NCBI RefSeq assembly: GCF_032085515.1
Contig: NZ_JASXSX010000002.1
Location: 62,001 to 126,000, forward strand
Source: Gleimia hominis
GTDB lineage: Bacteria > Actinomycetota > Actinomycetes > Actinomycetales > Actinomycetaceae
Direction of reading: 5' to 3'
DNA length: 64,000 bases
Of this stretch, positions 17,818-25,719 are shown piece by piece. Under the pieces are notes generated by a model that was given only the letters and a program-made list of their open reading frames with translations, searched no databases and had not been told where the DNA came from. The translations under genes and the position numbers were made by a program. Every line of letters begins with the position of its first letter. Position 1 is the stretch's first letter.

Positions 17818-18225
17818 CTACCGCTGGTTTACTTTCACCACGTCCGTTACGAACAGGAGCGTGTCCCCTCCTTTAATACCAGCCTGAGGTACCCCGGCGT
17901 CACCGTAGCCCATCTCAGATGGGATCGAGAGGACAACTCGGGAGCCTTCCCGCACTCCCAGCAGGCCCTGATCCCAACCGGGGATTACCATTCCGACACC
18001 GACCGTGAAATCCAAGGTTTGCCCGCGATCGTAAGAGTTATCAAACACCTCACCGCCAAAAACCTGGCCAAGGTAGTGCGCGGAAATCTGCGAGCCCGCG
18101 GTGATCTCTGGGCCCGCACCCTCGCGGATCACATCCACAACCAGCACGTCCGGAGCCTCGTCCACTAGGAACTCGACAGTTGGTTTGCGCATGAAGTTGT
18201 CGGATACATTCACAATTTCACTCAT
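17818..18225 (-). CDS. FKBP-type peptidyl-prolyl isomerase
   Basis: Cytoplasmic FKBP-fold prolyl isomerase, 135 residues, with no signal peptide. The FKBP core is complete: ISAHYLGQVFGGEVFDNSYDRGQ, then GVGMVIPGWDQGLLGVREGSRVVLSIPSEMGYGDAGVP and the final DTLLFVTDVVKV. The active-site aromatic and Asp residues (Y, F-D, W) are in place. GGGGAG precedes the ATG by about 6 bases. Convergent with msrA; it follows the BI-1 gene after a tandem repeat array. Confidence 0.92.
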   Translation of the reverse strand: MSEIVNVSDNFMRKPTVEFLVDEAPDVLVVDVIREGAGPEITAGSQISAHYLGQVFGGEVFDNSYDRGQTLDFTVGVGMVIPGWDQGLLGVREGSRVVLSIPSEMGYGDAGVPQAGIKGGDTLLFVTDVVKVNQR

Positions 18226-18268
18226 GGGAACTCCCCTCGTTAGTCAATAGTTTTCAGTCTATTTATCT

Positions 18269-18376
18269 CACAGGTGCATAAACCTAGTTATCGCGTAGGT
18301 GCATGAACCTTGTTATCGCGCAGGTGCATGAACCTAGTTATCGCGCAGGTGCATGGACCTAGTTATCGCGCAGGTA
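18269..18376 (-). repeat. 25-base tandem repeat starting inside the BI-1 gene 3' end
   Basis: Four full 25-base units (18269-18293, 18294-18318, 18319-18343, 18344-18368) and a partial fifth. Unit 18344-18368 contains the stop codon and the last codons (Leu-Arg-Asp-Asn) of the BI-1 gene. The other copies lie downstream on the minus strand, three of them again carrying CGCGATAAC plus a stop-like TAG. The outermost copy is the most diverged, with an even weaker trace beyond it. Confidence 0.9.
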
Positions 18377-19273
18377 CGAAAGCAGCCGCAAGATCTCTAG
18401 GTACAACCACACGAGGGTCACCATAATGCCGAACGCAACTCGCCATGCGTACACTTTCGGAGCCCCCGCCTCAACGCCGCGCTTGGCCACGTCGAAATCA
18501 CCAATCAGGCAAATCGCCCCGAGCACGACTGCGACTACCCCTACGAACACCCCAATTGGGATGCCAAACACGGTTTGATTCGAGATCGGTTCCGAAATAA
18601 CGTTCGTGGCCGTCAAGATCAGTGAGAGCACGCGGTAGCCAATCAAGCTAAGCAGACCGATGAGCGCAATCCGGCTGAGCTTCGCACTGTTGCGCACGCG
18701 CCCAGACTTGAACAGAACCAGCGTCACCGCGGTAACCACAAACGAAGCCAGTACTGCTTGCACCACAATCCCGGGGTAAGTGGTTTCAAAAATAAATGAA
18801 ACCCCACCCAAACTCATCCCTTCTGCCGCGGCATAGAGGCAGATAAGAATCGGGGAGATCTTCTGCTTAAAAATGTTCACCATCGCAAGCACAAAACCTG
18901 CGATCGCACCCACTGCCAACATGGCCATACCTGCGCCCAGGTTCGCAGCTGCAACCAGCCACGTAACTGCCGCAGCGGCAACCACTATCGCAAGCATAGA
19001 ACCAGTTTTTACGATCACGTCGTCATACGTCATGACCCCGCGATCCACCGCATCCGCGGACGGCGCGTAGTACGCGCTCTGGACCTGCTCGAAATCTTCC
19101 TCAGAGTAGCCCGCCGACGGTTCCGCCTGGGCACGCCGTTCAAAACGTGGCCCACTCGCCGTTTGACCATACTGCCCCGAAGCGTCAGATTCGTATCCTG
19201 GCATCGTCGGGTACCCCGCCGGAGTGCGGGACGTAAACGTTTTTTCGAGCGAGTTCATTACCGGGTTCGCCAT
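18359..19273 (-). CDS. Bax inhibitor-1 / YccA family membrane protein
   Basis: Seven-helix membrane protein of the BI-1/LFG/YccA family, 304 residues. Eukaryotic and some bacterial members act as pH-gated Ca2+ leak channels; the role here is not known. A Pro/Gly/Gln-rich cytoplasmic N-terminus of about 80 residues precedes helices from about residue 88 to 295. The family C-terminal signature is seen in LIGDFDVAKRGVEAGAPKVYAWRVAFGIMVTLVWLYLEILRLL. The start is the ATG with AAAGGG about 7 bases upstream rather than an ATG 8 codons earlier. The 3' end is the seed of a 25-base tandem array. Confidence 0.88.
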   Translation of the reverse strand: MANPVMNSLEKTFTSRTPAGYPTMPGYESDASGQYGQTASGPRFERRAQAEPSAGYSEEDFEQVQSAYYAPSADAVDRGVMTYDDVIVKTGSMLAIVVAAAAVTWLVAAANLGAGMAMLAVGAIAGFVLAMVNIFKQKISPILICLYAAAEGMSLGGVSFIFETTYPGIVVQAVLASFVVTAVTLVLFKSGRVRNSAKLSRIALIGLLSLIGYRVLSLILTATNVISEPISNQTVFGIPIGVFVGVVAVVLGAICLIGDFDVAKRGVEAGAPKVYAWRVAFGIMVTLVWLYLEILRLLSYLRDN

Positions 19274-19356
19274 CACTGCCCTTTCCCTCGAGAACAAAAT
19301 CTTTCAAGCATCTACGAGAAATATACAAATCCAACCTGGAAAACCGCTAAAGACAG

Positions 19357-19430
19357 TACCCCCAGCCGGGTTCGAACCGGCACTGGATCGGGTTTAAGCC
19401 GATTGCCTCTACCAATTGGGCTATGGGGGC
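19357..19430 (-). tRNA. tRNA-Leu(UAA), short variable loop
   Basis: A 74-base cloverleaf on the minus strand: acceptor GCCCCCA/TGGGGGT (terminal G-U), D arm with AATTGGTAGA loop, anticodon stem ATCGG/CCGAT with loop CTTAAAC giving anticodon TAA, variable loop of 5 bases and T arm GCCGG-TTCGAAC-CCGGC. CCA is not encoded. Anticodon UAA reads Leu codon UUA, yet the variable region is class I in size while tRNA-Leu is normally class II. The spacer either side (19274-19356, 19431-19572) holds no other gene. Confidence 0.85.
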
Positions 19431-19572
19431 GTGGTTTCTATTGTACAAATTTGAGGCCTATAAGTCTCATTCGTGATTACGCTCTGAGTGGACGGCGCGT
19501 CAAAGGGCAAGAACCATTAGTATTAGTGGGTAGATTTTAACGAGCGCAAATAATAACGGAGGGGTTAACACC

Positions 19573-20961
19573 ATGTGGTCCGATGGGAAACGACACTGGA
19601 GATTCGAAGCGGACCCCTCAATAATCCGGACCTCCCGGCACAATCAGGGGGTTTTACGCAAAACGCAACGCCCCTACATGTCATCAGCTGCGCGCCGCCA
19701 CCGGTTCACAACTGACCCGCGCCGCGAACTAAGCTTTGGCGAGCGGATCCGTTCGATCCCTAATGCGTTCACACAGGCCACGAAGGATGAAACGAAAGTT
19801 GGGTTACTTTTAGTTGCCGCCGCACTACTGGCTTTGGCGTGGGCAAACTCACCTTTTTCTGGGATATATGAGGCAATCGCCAACTACGAAATCGGACCCG
19901 CTTCGTTGCACATGCACTTGCCGCTAAACTCGTGGGCTGCCGATGGGATCCTGACCATCTTCTTCTTCGTAGTAGGGCTCGAGTTGAAAACCGAGTTCGT
20001 AACCGGTGCGTTGCGGGATATCCGCGAAGCTGCCCTGCCGATGCTCGCCGCGTTCTTCGGCATGGTGGGGCCCGCATCCGTGTACTTACTAACGCAAGTG
20101 CTCACTGGTTCGGAGGCGTACCACGGGTGGGCGATTCCCGCGGCAACAGACATTGCGTTTGCCGTTGCCCTACTGGGCTTATTCGGTAAGGGCCTACCGC
20201 CCGCGGCCCGCACATTCCTACTTACCCTCGCGGTGGTGGACGATCTGCTCGCCATCATCGTGATCGCAGTTGCCTACTCGACCGGACTGAACTTCATCGC
20301 CCTCGGCTGCGCCCTTCTGGCAATCGTCCTGTTTGGCGTGCTGGTACAAAAACGGTTCATGCACTGGTGGGCGCTCATCCCGATTGCGGTGATCGCGTGG
20401 GGGTTCATGCACGTATCCGGTGTGCACGCCACCATTTCCGGGGTTGCGATGGGCCTGCTGGTTCCGGCGGCGCGGCGCAGGCGCGAACCCCAGTGGTCGC
20501 ATCACCTGGCGGAAAAACTGAACCCGATTTCCGCGGGGATCGTGGTTCCGATCTTCGCGTTCTTCGCCGCTGGGGTAGACATACGTTCCTCCGGTGGGAT
20601 CCACGAAGCCCTAGTTGATCCGGTCGCACTGGGCGTCTTGTTCGGGCTCCCCATCGGTAAACTACTCGGAATCGCAGGTTCCGTGTTTATCCTCACGAAA
20701 TTCACTCGCCTACGTTTGGGCGCGGGTGTGGACCAGGGTGACATTAACGCGATTGCACTCCTGGCGGGCATTGGCTTCACAGTCGCTCTGCTGGTGGCCG
20801 GACTCGCATTCCCAGAGGGCAGCGCGCACATTCCACACGCCAAGCTGGGAGTCATGCTCGGTACCGCATCCGCCGCAATCTTCGGTGGGTACGCAGTACA
20901 CCGGCGCGCCAAGCTACACGCCCGTGGCCCAGCCGCATATGCACGGGGCACGGTTCGGTAA
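19573..20961 (+). CDS. nhaA: Na+/H+ antiporter NhaA
   Basis: Cytoplasmic-membrane sodium/proton antiporter for pH and sodium homeostasis, 462 residues. After a 70-residue basic N-terminus, 11-12 helices follow. The functional region PAATDIAFAVALLGLFG and LAVVDDLLAIIVIAVAY contains the paired Asp residues of the ion site; the pH-sensor-like segment NSWAADGILTIFFFVVGLELKTEF is also typical. GGAGGGG lies 8 bases before the ATG, so this start is preferred over an internal ATG at codon 36. The last five codons and stop belong to the first unit of a 22-base tandem repeat. Confidence 0.95.
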   Translation: MWSDGKRHWRFEADPSIIRTSRHNQGVLRKTQRPYMSSAARRHRFTTDPRRELSFGERIRSIPNAFTQATKDETKVGLLLVAAALLALAWANSPFSGIYEAIANYEIGPASLHMHLPLNSWAADGILTIFFFVVGLELKTEFVTGALRDIREAALPMLAAFFGMVGPASVYLLTQVLTGSEAYHGWAIPAATDIAFAVALLGLFGKGLPPAARTFLLTLAVVDDLLAIIVIAVAYSTGLNFIALGCALLAIVLFGVLVQKRFMHWWALIPIAVIAWGFMHVSGVHATISGVAMGLLVPAARRRREPQWSHHLAEKLNPISAGIVVPIFAFFAAGVDIRSSGGIHEALVDPVALGVLFGLPIGKLLGIAGSVFILTKFTRLRLGAGVDQGDINAIALLAGIGFTVALLVAGLAFPEGSAHIPHAKLGVMLGTASAAIFGGYAVHRRAKLHARGPAAYARGTVR

Positions 20962-21014
20962 TCCGAGCTATACAGTTCGGTAACCTGAGCGGCACGGTTC
21001 AGCAACCAAAGCGG
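20949..21014 (+). repeat. 22-base tandem repeat across the nhaA stop codon
   Basis: Three 22-base units (20949-20970, 20971-20992, 20993-21014) based on cACGGTTCGGTAAcc. The first contains the nhaA stop TAA; the second repeats the TAA in the same place of the unit. The period is not a multiple of three. Confidence 0.8.
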
Positions 21015-21054
21015 CCACGGCCCCGGAATATGCAGGTTGATCCCGCAGAAGGGT

Positions 21055-21126
21055 AAGGCGACCGAGCTTGCCGACGGTAGGACGACCGAGCCCGCTACGG
21101 GGATATCGGTCGAGTCTGCCCAGGGC
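21055..21126. repeat. 24-base tandem repeat in the nhaA-ppx spacer
   Basis: Three imperfect 24-base units (21055-21078, 21079-21102, 21103-21126) sharing the core CGACCGAGC or its variant CGGTCGAGT. It follows the 22-base array closely but has a different sequence and period. It lies just downstream of ppx on the other strand. Confidence 0.65.
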
Positions 21127-21146
21127 ATGCTCGCCAACCCGCGGGT

Positions 21147-22076
21147 TTACTGCGAAGAATCCGCGTGAACTAGAGAGAGCGCAACGCCGTCGAGAATATC
21201 GTTTTCTGAAACGATGATCTTCTGAGTGCCCGCGCGGGTTTCGAGCCGACGCACAATCGCGCGCCAAATCAGTGCGCCACCCCCGATCACGTCGGCGCGG
21301 CCTTTCGCCATGTAACCCAGCTGTGCTTTCTGCTCGACTGGCGTGTCGATCATGTACGCGCACGAACGCAGCATCTGCTCAACGCTGTGCACGGAACCGT
21401 GTATTTTCTGCGGTTCATACTCACTCAGGTCTAACGCATGCGCCGCAATTGTCGTTACCGTTCCCGCAACCCCAATCACGGTGCGTACCCGCGAGAAATC
21501 CAGTTCGTCATCGGCCTCACGCAGTAAATCATCCACAAACTTAATCCCACTGCCAGCTGCAAGACGTTCCGTTACCCGCACAGAACCCATATTCGTTGAA
21601 ACCGCTTGAACCTGCCCGTGGTCACCAACCACGAACTCGGTCGATCCCCCACCGATATCCACCACCAACGCGGGTTCGGCCGCGTCCCTCAAAGTAGAAA
21701 GCGCACCTGCGTAAGACAGCCGTGCCTCCTCCTGGCCTTCTATTACCTCAGGGGTAACGCCCAGTACCTCACGCATTTTGGATTTGAACTCGGCTGCGTT
21801 CTTCGCATCCCTACTCGCGGACGTGGCGACACAGCGTATGTGTAGCGGATCCACCCCGTAATGCCGACAGATGTGCGCATACTGGCGTGCGGCAGCAACT
21901 GTGCGCTCAATTGCGGCCTCACTCAAATACCCGGTTTGGTCCACACCTTCACCCAACCGCACGATTTGCATCGTACGTTCCAGGTCGTGCCACTTACCTC
22001 GCTGTTCGTACCCCACGAGCAGTCGGATCGTATTAGTCCCACAATCCACCGCTGCCACCGGGATTGGCTTACTCAA
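21147..22076 (-). CDS. ppx: Exopolyphosphatase (Ppx/GppA family)
   Basis: Hydrolyses polyphosphate or pppGpp; sugar-kinase/HSP70-like ATPase fold. 309 residues, the short actinobacterial form without the C-terminal HD domain. Phosphate 1 motif AAVDCGTNTIRLLVG at residues 8-22, IRCVATSASRDAKN near 81, phosphate 2 region VVDIGGGSTEFVVG near 139 and the late VIGVAGTVTTIAA. The start is a TTG with a G-rich site (GGGGG) 6 bases upstream. Last gene of the eno-ftsB-DUF501-ppx block, 30 bases after the DUF501 gene. Confidence 0.92.
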   Translation of the reverse strand: MSKPIPVAAVDCGTNTIRLLVGYEQRGKWHDLERTMQIVRLGEGVDQTGYLSEAAIERTVAAARQYAHICRHYGVDPLHIRCVATSASRDAKNAAEFKSKMREVLGVTPEVIEGQEEARLSYAGALSTLRDAAEPALVVDIGGGSTEFVVGDHGQVQAVSTNMGSVRVTERLAAGSGIKFVDDLLREADDELDFSRVRTVIGVAGTVTTIAAHALDLSEYEPQKIHGSVHSVEQMLRSCAYMIDTPVEQKAQLGYMAKGRADVIGGGALIWRAIVRRLETRAGTQKIIVSENDILDGVALSLVHADSSQ

Positions 22077-22106
22077 TCTCTACCCCCAAGGTTTTAACGT
22101 GCAACG

Positions 22107-22697
22107 CTACTTGTCCGCGCACTGATTTGGGTTCCACAAGCCCCGCTCTTCCATGCGTTTCAACGCCATGTCCCCAATCGGGTTAACCCCCGGGCCCGCT
22201 GCGAGTGCATGGCCCACTAGCGCGTGCAAACACTTGACCCGTGTGGGCATCCCACCTGCGGAAACACCACTTATCTCCGGTACTACCTGCACTGCATCTC
22301 GAGCCTGCAAGTACTGCTCGTGCGCCCGGCGGTACTTAGCTTGCAAGTCTTCATCCGCCCGCAACTGTTCGTTTAACTCGTCCATCCAATGCTCGGCTTC
22401 GAGCACGGAGCAGGCTTTGACCGCTGCCGGGTGAGTTAGGTAAAACATGGTTGGGAACGGCGTCCCATCGTCTAGACGCGGCGCTGTGGCCACAACCGCC
22501 GGGGCGCCACACGCGCACCGGGCAGCCACATTCAGCACTCCCCGAGGTTCGCGCCCCAACTGCTCGCGCACAGCTTCTAAGTCTGCCGCACTGATTTGCC
22601 CCGAAGCAGCACCCGCAACTGGCGTTTGCGTTCCAGCTGGAGGCTTGCCCTGGTCCTCATTATTAATAGCATTAACTGGAGGGTGATTACTGCTCAT
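22107..22697 (-). CDS. DUF501 protein
   Basis: Conserved actinobacterial protein of unknown function, 196 residues. After a low-complexity N-terminus of about 45 residues the DUF501 domain runs to the end: QLGREPRGVLNVAARCACGAPAVVATAPRLDDGTPFPTMFYLTHP, then PTRVKCLHALVGHALAAGPGVNPIGDMAL. The invariant-looking Cys pair in RCACG and the Cys-His in VKCLHAL suggest a metal or redox site (inference). The second ATG is chosen since AAGG lies 9-10 bases before it; it overlaps the ftsB gene by 11 bases, implying coupling. It always tends to sit between ftsB and ppx in Actinobacteria. Confidence 0.85.
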   Translation of the reverse strand: MSSNHPPVNAINNEDQGKPPAGTQTPVAGAASGQISAADLEAVREQLGREPRGVLNVAARCACGAPAVVATAPRLDDGTPFPTMFYLTHPAAVKACSVLEAEHWMDELNEQLRADEDLQAKYRRAHEQYLQARDAVQVVPEISGVSAGGMPTRVKCLHALVGHALAAGPGVNPIGDMALKRMEERGLWNPNQCADK

Positions 22698-23355
22698 CTG
22701 CGGCATCCTTCTTGATTTTTGGCATCACGGTGGGTGGCGGCACGGTCAACTGGTCTGGTTCGGCCGCCATCTTCACGGTGTCACTGACCACCAAGTACCA
22801 GGGTTTCGCAGGTCCATCCTTCGCAGCTGGGCGGGTGGCTTCAAACGGCTTGTTCAAATCCTCCCCCGCATCCACCACGGAATACTGCGTTTCCCCCGGC
22901 TGCACGTACCCCAGGCGGGCTCGTGCCTGGGCGGCAATGTAGTTCTTGTCTTTCCACCGCTCAAGTTGCGAACGCAGCTGCGCATTATCGTGCGTCGCCT
23001 GCTCAATCTGCAGTTGCACATTCTTCTTTTCCCGCAGCTGCTCCCACCGCAGGTGAATGGGGTCCACTACCGCCAACAGCGCAAGAATCACCAGCAGCGC
23101 CACCCCCAGATTTTTGAACGGAACCTTCGTCGGATCCGGTTTCGGTTTCTCCCGCTCAACCCGCGGTACCTTGAGGCTGTTGACCGCTTTGACACGCTGT
23201 TTCCCTACCGGTGGGCCCGGTTTTTTCCCCGCCTTCACGCGTTTCCACCCGCGCGTGGGGGCACTGGTAGACGCTGGTCGCCCCGTTTGTGCACGAGGTG
23301 CACGCGGCCGTGGGGTGCGGGGTCGGCGTGCGGACTGCCTCGAGTACTCAGACAT
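22687..23355 (-). CDS. ftsB: Septum formation initiator FtsB/DivIC
   Basis: Bitopic cell-division protein of the FtsB/DivIC family, 222 residues; bridges FtsQ and FtsL at the septum. The first 75 residues are Arg/Lys/Pro-rich and cytoplasmic, with a single membrane helix LGVALLVILALLAVVDPI at about 85-102. An extracellular coiled coil with LREKKNVQLQIEQATHDNAQLRSQLERWKD and the family motif YIAAQARARLGYVQPGE follows, then an unstructured tail. Same neighbourhood (downstream of eno) as Rv1024 of M. tuberculosis. The spacer to eno (23356-23523) holds two inverted repeats, including AGCGTCG/CGACGCT near 23483. Confidence 0.9.
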   Translation of the reverse strand: MSEYSRQSARRPRTPRPRAPRAQTGRPASTSAPTRGWKRVKAGKKPGPPVGKQRVKAVNSLKVPRVEREKPKPDPTKVPFKNLGVALLVILALLAVVDPIHLRWEQLREKKNVQLQIEQATHDNAQLRSQLERWKDKNYIAAQARARLGYVQPGETQYSVVDAGEDLNKPFEATRPAAKDGPAKPWYLVVSDTVKMAAEPDQLTVPPPTVMPKIKKDAADEQ

Positions 23356-23523
23356 ACCGGTAGTGTCTCACCTTCCACTGGGGTCCCTCTAGGCGGCGCG
23401 CGCTCGGATCAGAAGTTAGGATTCTGAGATGATCGCCACGCGCAAGCAGGCGCGCCGCCTCACTAGGAGACGGCGCGCCCAGCGTCGCTAGACGACGCTC
23501 TTAAACCAAACGCAGGTTTGTGC

Positions 23524-24804
23524 TTAGAACTTCGCGCGGGGGAACGCGGTGTGTCCCGCGTACTGCGCTGCGTCCCCGAGCTGGCCCTCAATGCGTAGCA
23601 GCTGGTTGTATTTAGCTACGCGCTCAGAACGAGCCGGAGCGCCCGTCTTGATCTGACCGGAGTTCGTTGCCACAGCCAGGTCCGCGATCGTCGTGTCCTC
23701 AGTTTCACCACTGCGGTGCGACGTCATCGTGTGGTAGCCCGCGCGGTGAGCCATGTCGATGGCGGCGAGGGTTTCAGTTAGCGAACCAATCTGGTTCACC
23801 TTTACGAGCAGAGCGTTCGCCGCTCCCATCTCGATGCCCTTCTTCAACCGAGCCGGGTTCGTTACGAACAGGTCGTCACCCACCAGCTGTACCCGGTCGC
23901 CGAGCTCCTTGTTCAGCGAAGCCCAGGCGTCCCACTCATCCTCAGAGAGCGGATCTTCAATGGAAACCAGCGGGTACTTAGCGACGAGTTCCTCGTAGTA
24001 CTTCACCATCTCATCCGTGGTCTTGGCAGCGCCCTCAAACTGGTAGGCACCGTCCTTAAAGAACTCGGTGGACGCCACGTCGAGTGCCAACGCCACGTCC
24101 GCACCCGGCTTGTAACCAGCCTTCTCGATCGCTTCAATAATCAAGTCCAACGCAGCGGAGTTCGAATCGAGGTTCGGGGCGAAACCACCCTCATCGCCCA
24201 GGCCGGTAGCGAGCCCGCGTTCACCGAGCACCGCTTTGAGCTGGTGGTAAACTTCGGCGCCCCAACGCAGTGCTTCGCGGAAAGTGGGAGCACCCACCGG
24301 TGCGATCATGAACTCTTGAATGTCCACGTTCGTGTCTGCGTGCTCACCACCGTTCAGGATGTTCATCATCGGAACGGGAAGCACGTGGCCGTTTGGCCCA
24401 CCCAGGTAACGGTACAGTGGCAAGCCAGCGGAGTTAGCCGCAGCTTTCGCAACCGCGAGCGAAACCCCGAGGATTGCGTTGGCCCCCAGTTTGCCTTTGT
24501 TGTCCGTTCCGTCGAGGTCGATCATGATCTCGTCGATGCGGCGCTGCTCAGCAGCATCCTCATCAATCAGCTCAGGAGCAATCACCTCAATGACAGCGTC
24601 CACAGCTTCTTGAACGCCTTTGCCCTGGTAGCGTTCCTTGTCACCGTCGCGGTGTTCAACTGCCTCGAAAGCACCGGTGGATGCGCCCGAAGGCACGTCC
24701 GCGCGGGCCGTGGTACCGTCCTCAAGCTCCACTTCAACTTCAACAGTGGGGTTGCCGCGTGAATCTAGGATTTCACGAGCGCCGATTGCTTCAATAAGTG
24801 CCAC
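23524..24804 (-). CDS. eno: Enolase
   Basis: Glycolytic 2-phosphoglycerate dehydratase, 426 residues. N-terminal DSRGNPTVEVEVEL, substrate-loop SGASTGAFEAVE, metal ligands in ALDVASTEFF, SIEDPLSEDEWDAW and VGDDLFVTNP, and the signature LLVKVNQIGSLTETLAA with MTSHRSGETEDT. All catalytic segments are intact. AGGAGATAG precedes the ATG by about 8 bases. Transcribed in the same direction as mfd and the lipoprotein gene upstream, but separated by a 305-base spacer, so it probably has its own promoter. Confidence 0.97.
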   Translation of the reverse strand: MALIEAIGAREILDSRGNPTVEVEVELEDGTTARADVPSGASTGAFEAVEHRDGDKERYQGKGVQEAVDAVIEVIAPELIDEDAAEQRRIDEIMIDLDGTDNKGKLGANAILGVSLAVAKAAANSAGLPLYRYLGGPNGHVLPVPMMNILNGGEHADTNVDIQEFMIAPVGAPTFREALRWGAEVYHQLKAVLGERGLATGLGDEGGFAPNLDSNSAALDLIIEAIEKAGYKPGADVALALDVASTEFFKDGAYQFEGAAKTTDEMVKYYEELVAKYPLVSIEDPLSEDEWDAWASLNKELGDRVQLVGDDLFVTNPARLKKGIEMGAANALLVKVNQIGSLTETLAAIDMAHRAGYHTMTSHRSGETEDTTIADLAVATNSGQIKTGAPARSERVAKYNQLLRIEGQLGDAAQYAGHTAFPRAKF

Positions 24805-25109
24805 AGTCTATCTCCTTCTTTTGGTTTGCGATATCGTCGCACTACTTATACGTTATTACGTTTCTGGCCGCGGTGAAAGCATAGGCAAGGTTTTCCCCGC
24901 GCCACCCCAACCGCGGTTAAAGGTGGGCTGGGTAACTAAAGCCAATGGTCCCAGCTCAACGCGGATTTAACGTGACATTACTAACCGGTAGATCCGTCTC
25001 AGATTCCAATAGGGCCACCCACTATCTCGTTCAGGTGCAGTCACCTCACCCTAGTGGGTGTGCCTACAATCGATCCCGCCCACGGCCTGAAAGGCGTGTT
25101 TCCTTTTGC
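24805..25109 (-). other. 305-base spacer upstream of eno with nested inverted repeats
   Basis: No gene is supported here. CACCCACTA (25016-25024) pairs perfectly with TAGTGGGTG (25052-25060), and inside this stem AGGTG (25033-25037) pairs with CACCT (25042-25046). A further imperfect hairpin lies at about 25079-25098. The structure is 50 bases past the lipoprotein gene stop and over 200 bases before eno, so it may be a terminator or part of an eno leader. No T-tract follows on the minus strand. Confidence 0.5.
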
Positions 25110-25658
25110 TTAGTTATCACCGGACATTTGAGCGGGCGCGTTTTGCGCCAGCACTCCGGGCAGTGTGGAGGCCGTCAGCACGTTCCCGGGGGCTAACTGC
25201 CCGTACCGCGGGTTCACGTTGAGGTGCTGCTTCTCCTGCGCTTTCGCTAACTCCGCGTTGAGCTGGTCTGCACCCCCACTCTTCGGGTCTTGCGCCACTT
25301 GCTGCACGGCTTGGTTGTTGCTGAAGAAATGCAGTAGGTCAACCGTTGTGGGAGTGAACTTTACCCCCAAGTGTTTCTCTTGCTCAGTGAACTGGTTGCG
25401 CACATCCCCCACGGCTACTGCCACGTTGTGATCTTTCGCTACCTGCTCGAACGCATCTTTGTACGACAGGTAGTTCACCACCATTGCGGGCGTTATGTTA
25501 TTCTGCAGCGCCTGCGACAGTTGCTGCGAAGCTTCACTCACATCTGCCTGCGAGTACTGCGTCCCGTTCACAATCACCGCTGCCCCGGGGTGTGTGCCAC
25601 AGGCTGATAATCCCAGTGTGGCTGCTAGCAAACCTGCTGCTAAAAACCGCTTTTTCAC
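25110..25658 (-). CDS. SurA-N-like lipoprotein
   Basis: Secreted lipoprotein of 182 residues. A signal peptide of basic KKRF plus hydrophobic LAAGLLAATLGL ends at the lipobox LSAC (about residue 20). The mature part AAVIVNGTQYSQADVSEASQQLSQAL resembles the N-terminal helical domain of SurA/PrsA-type chaperones, but no prolyl-isomerase (parvulin) domain follows, so it is at most a chaperone-like fragment. GTG start with GGGAGG 4-5 bases upstream; an in-frame GTG 8 codons earlier lacks a binding site. It sits between mfd and eno, a place taken by other lipoprotein genes in some Actinobacteria. Function unknown. Confidence 0.8.
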   Translation of the reverse strand: MKKRFLAAGLLAATLGLSACGTHPGAAVIVNGTQYSQADVSEASQQLSQALQNNITPAMVVNYLSYKDAFEQVAKDHNVAVAVGDVRNQFTEQEKHLGVKFTPTTVDLLHFFSNNQAVQQVAQDPKSGGADQLNAELAKAQEKQHLNVNPRYGQLAPGNVLTASTLPGVLAQNAPAQMSGDN

Positions 25659-25719
25659 TAATCCTCCCAAAAGTTTTCTCACCGCTTCTATGCTACCCGC
25701 TGCACCCTATGGTACCCAT

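Noticed and set aside
18269..18376. CRISPR array
   Set aside because: Units are directly adjacent with no spacers, the period is only 25 bases and the array starts inside a gene. No cas genes are near.
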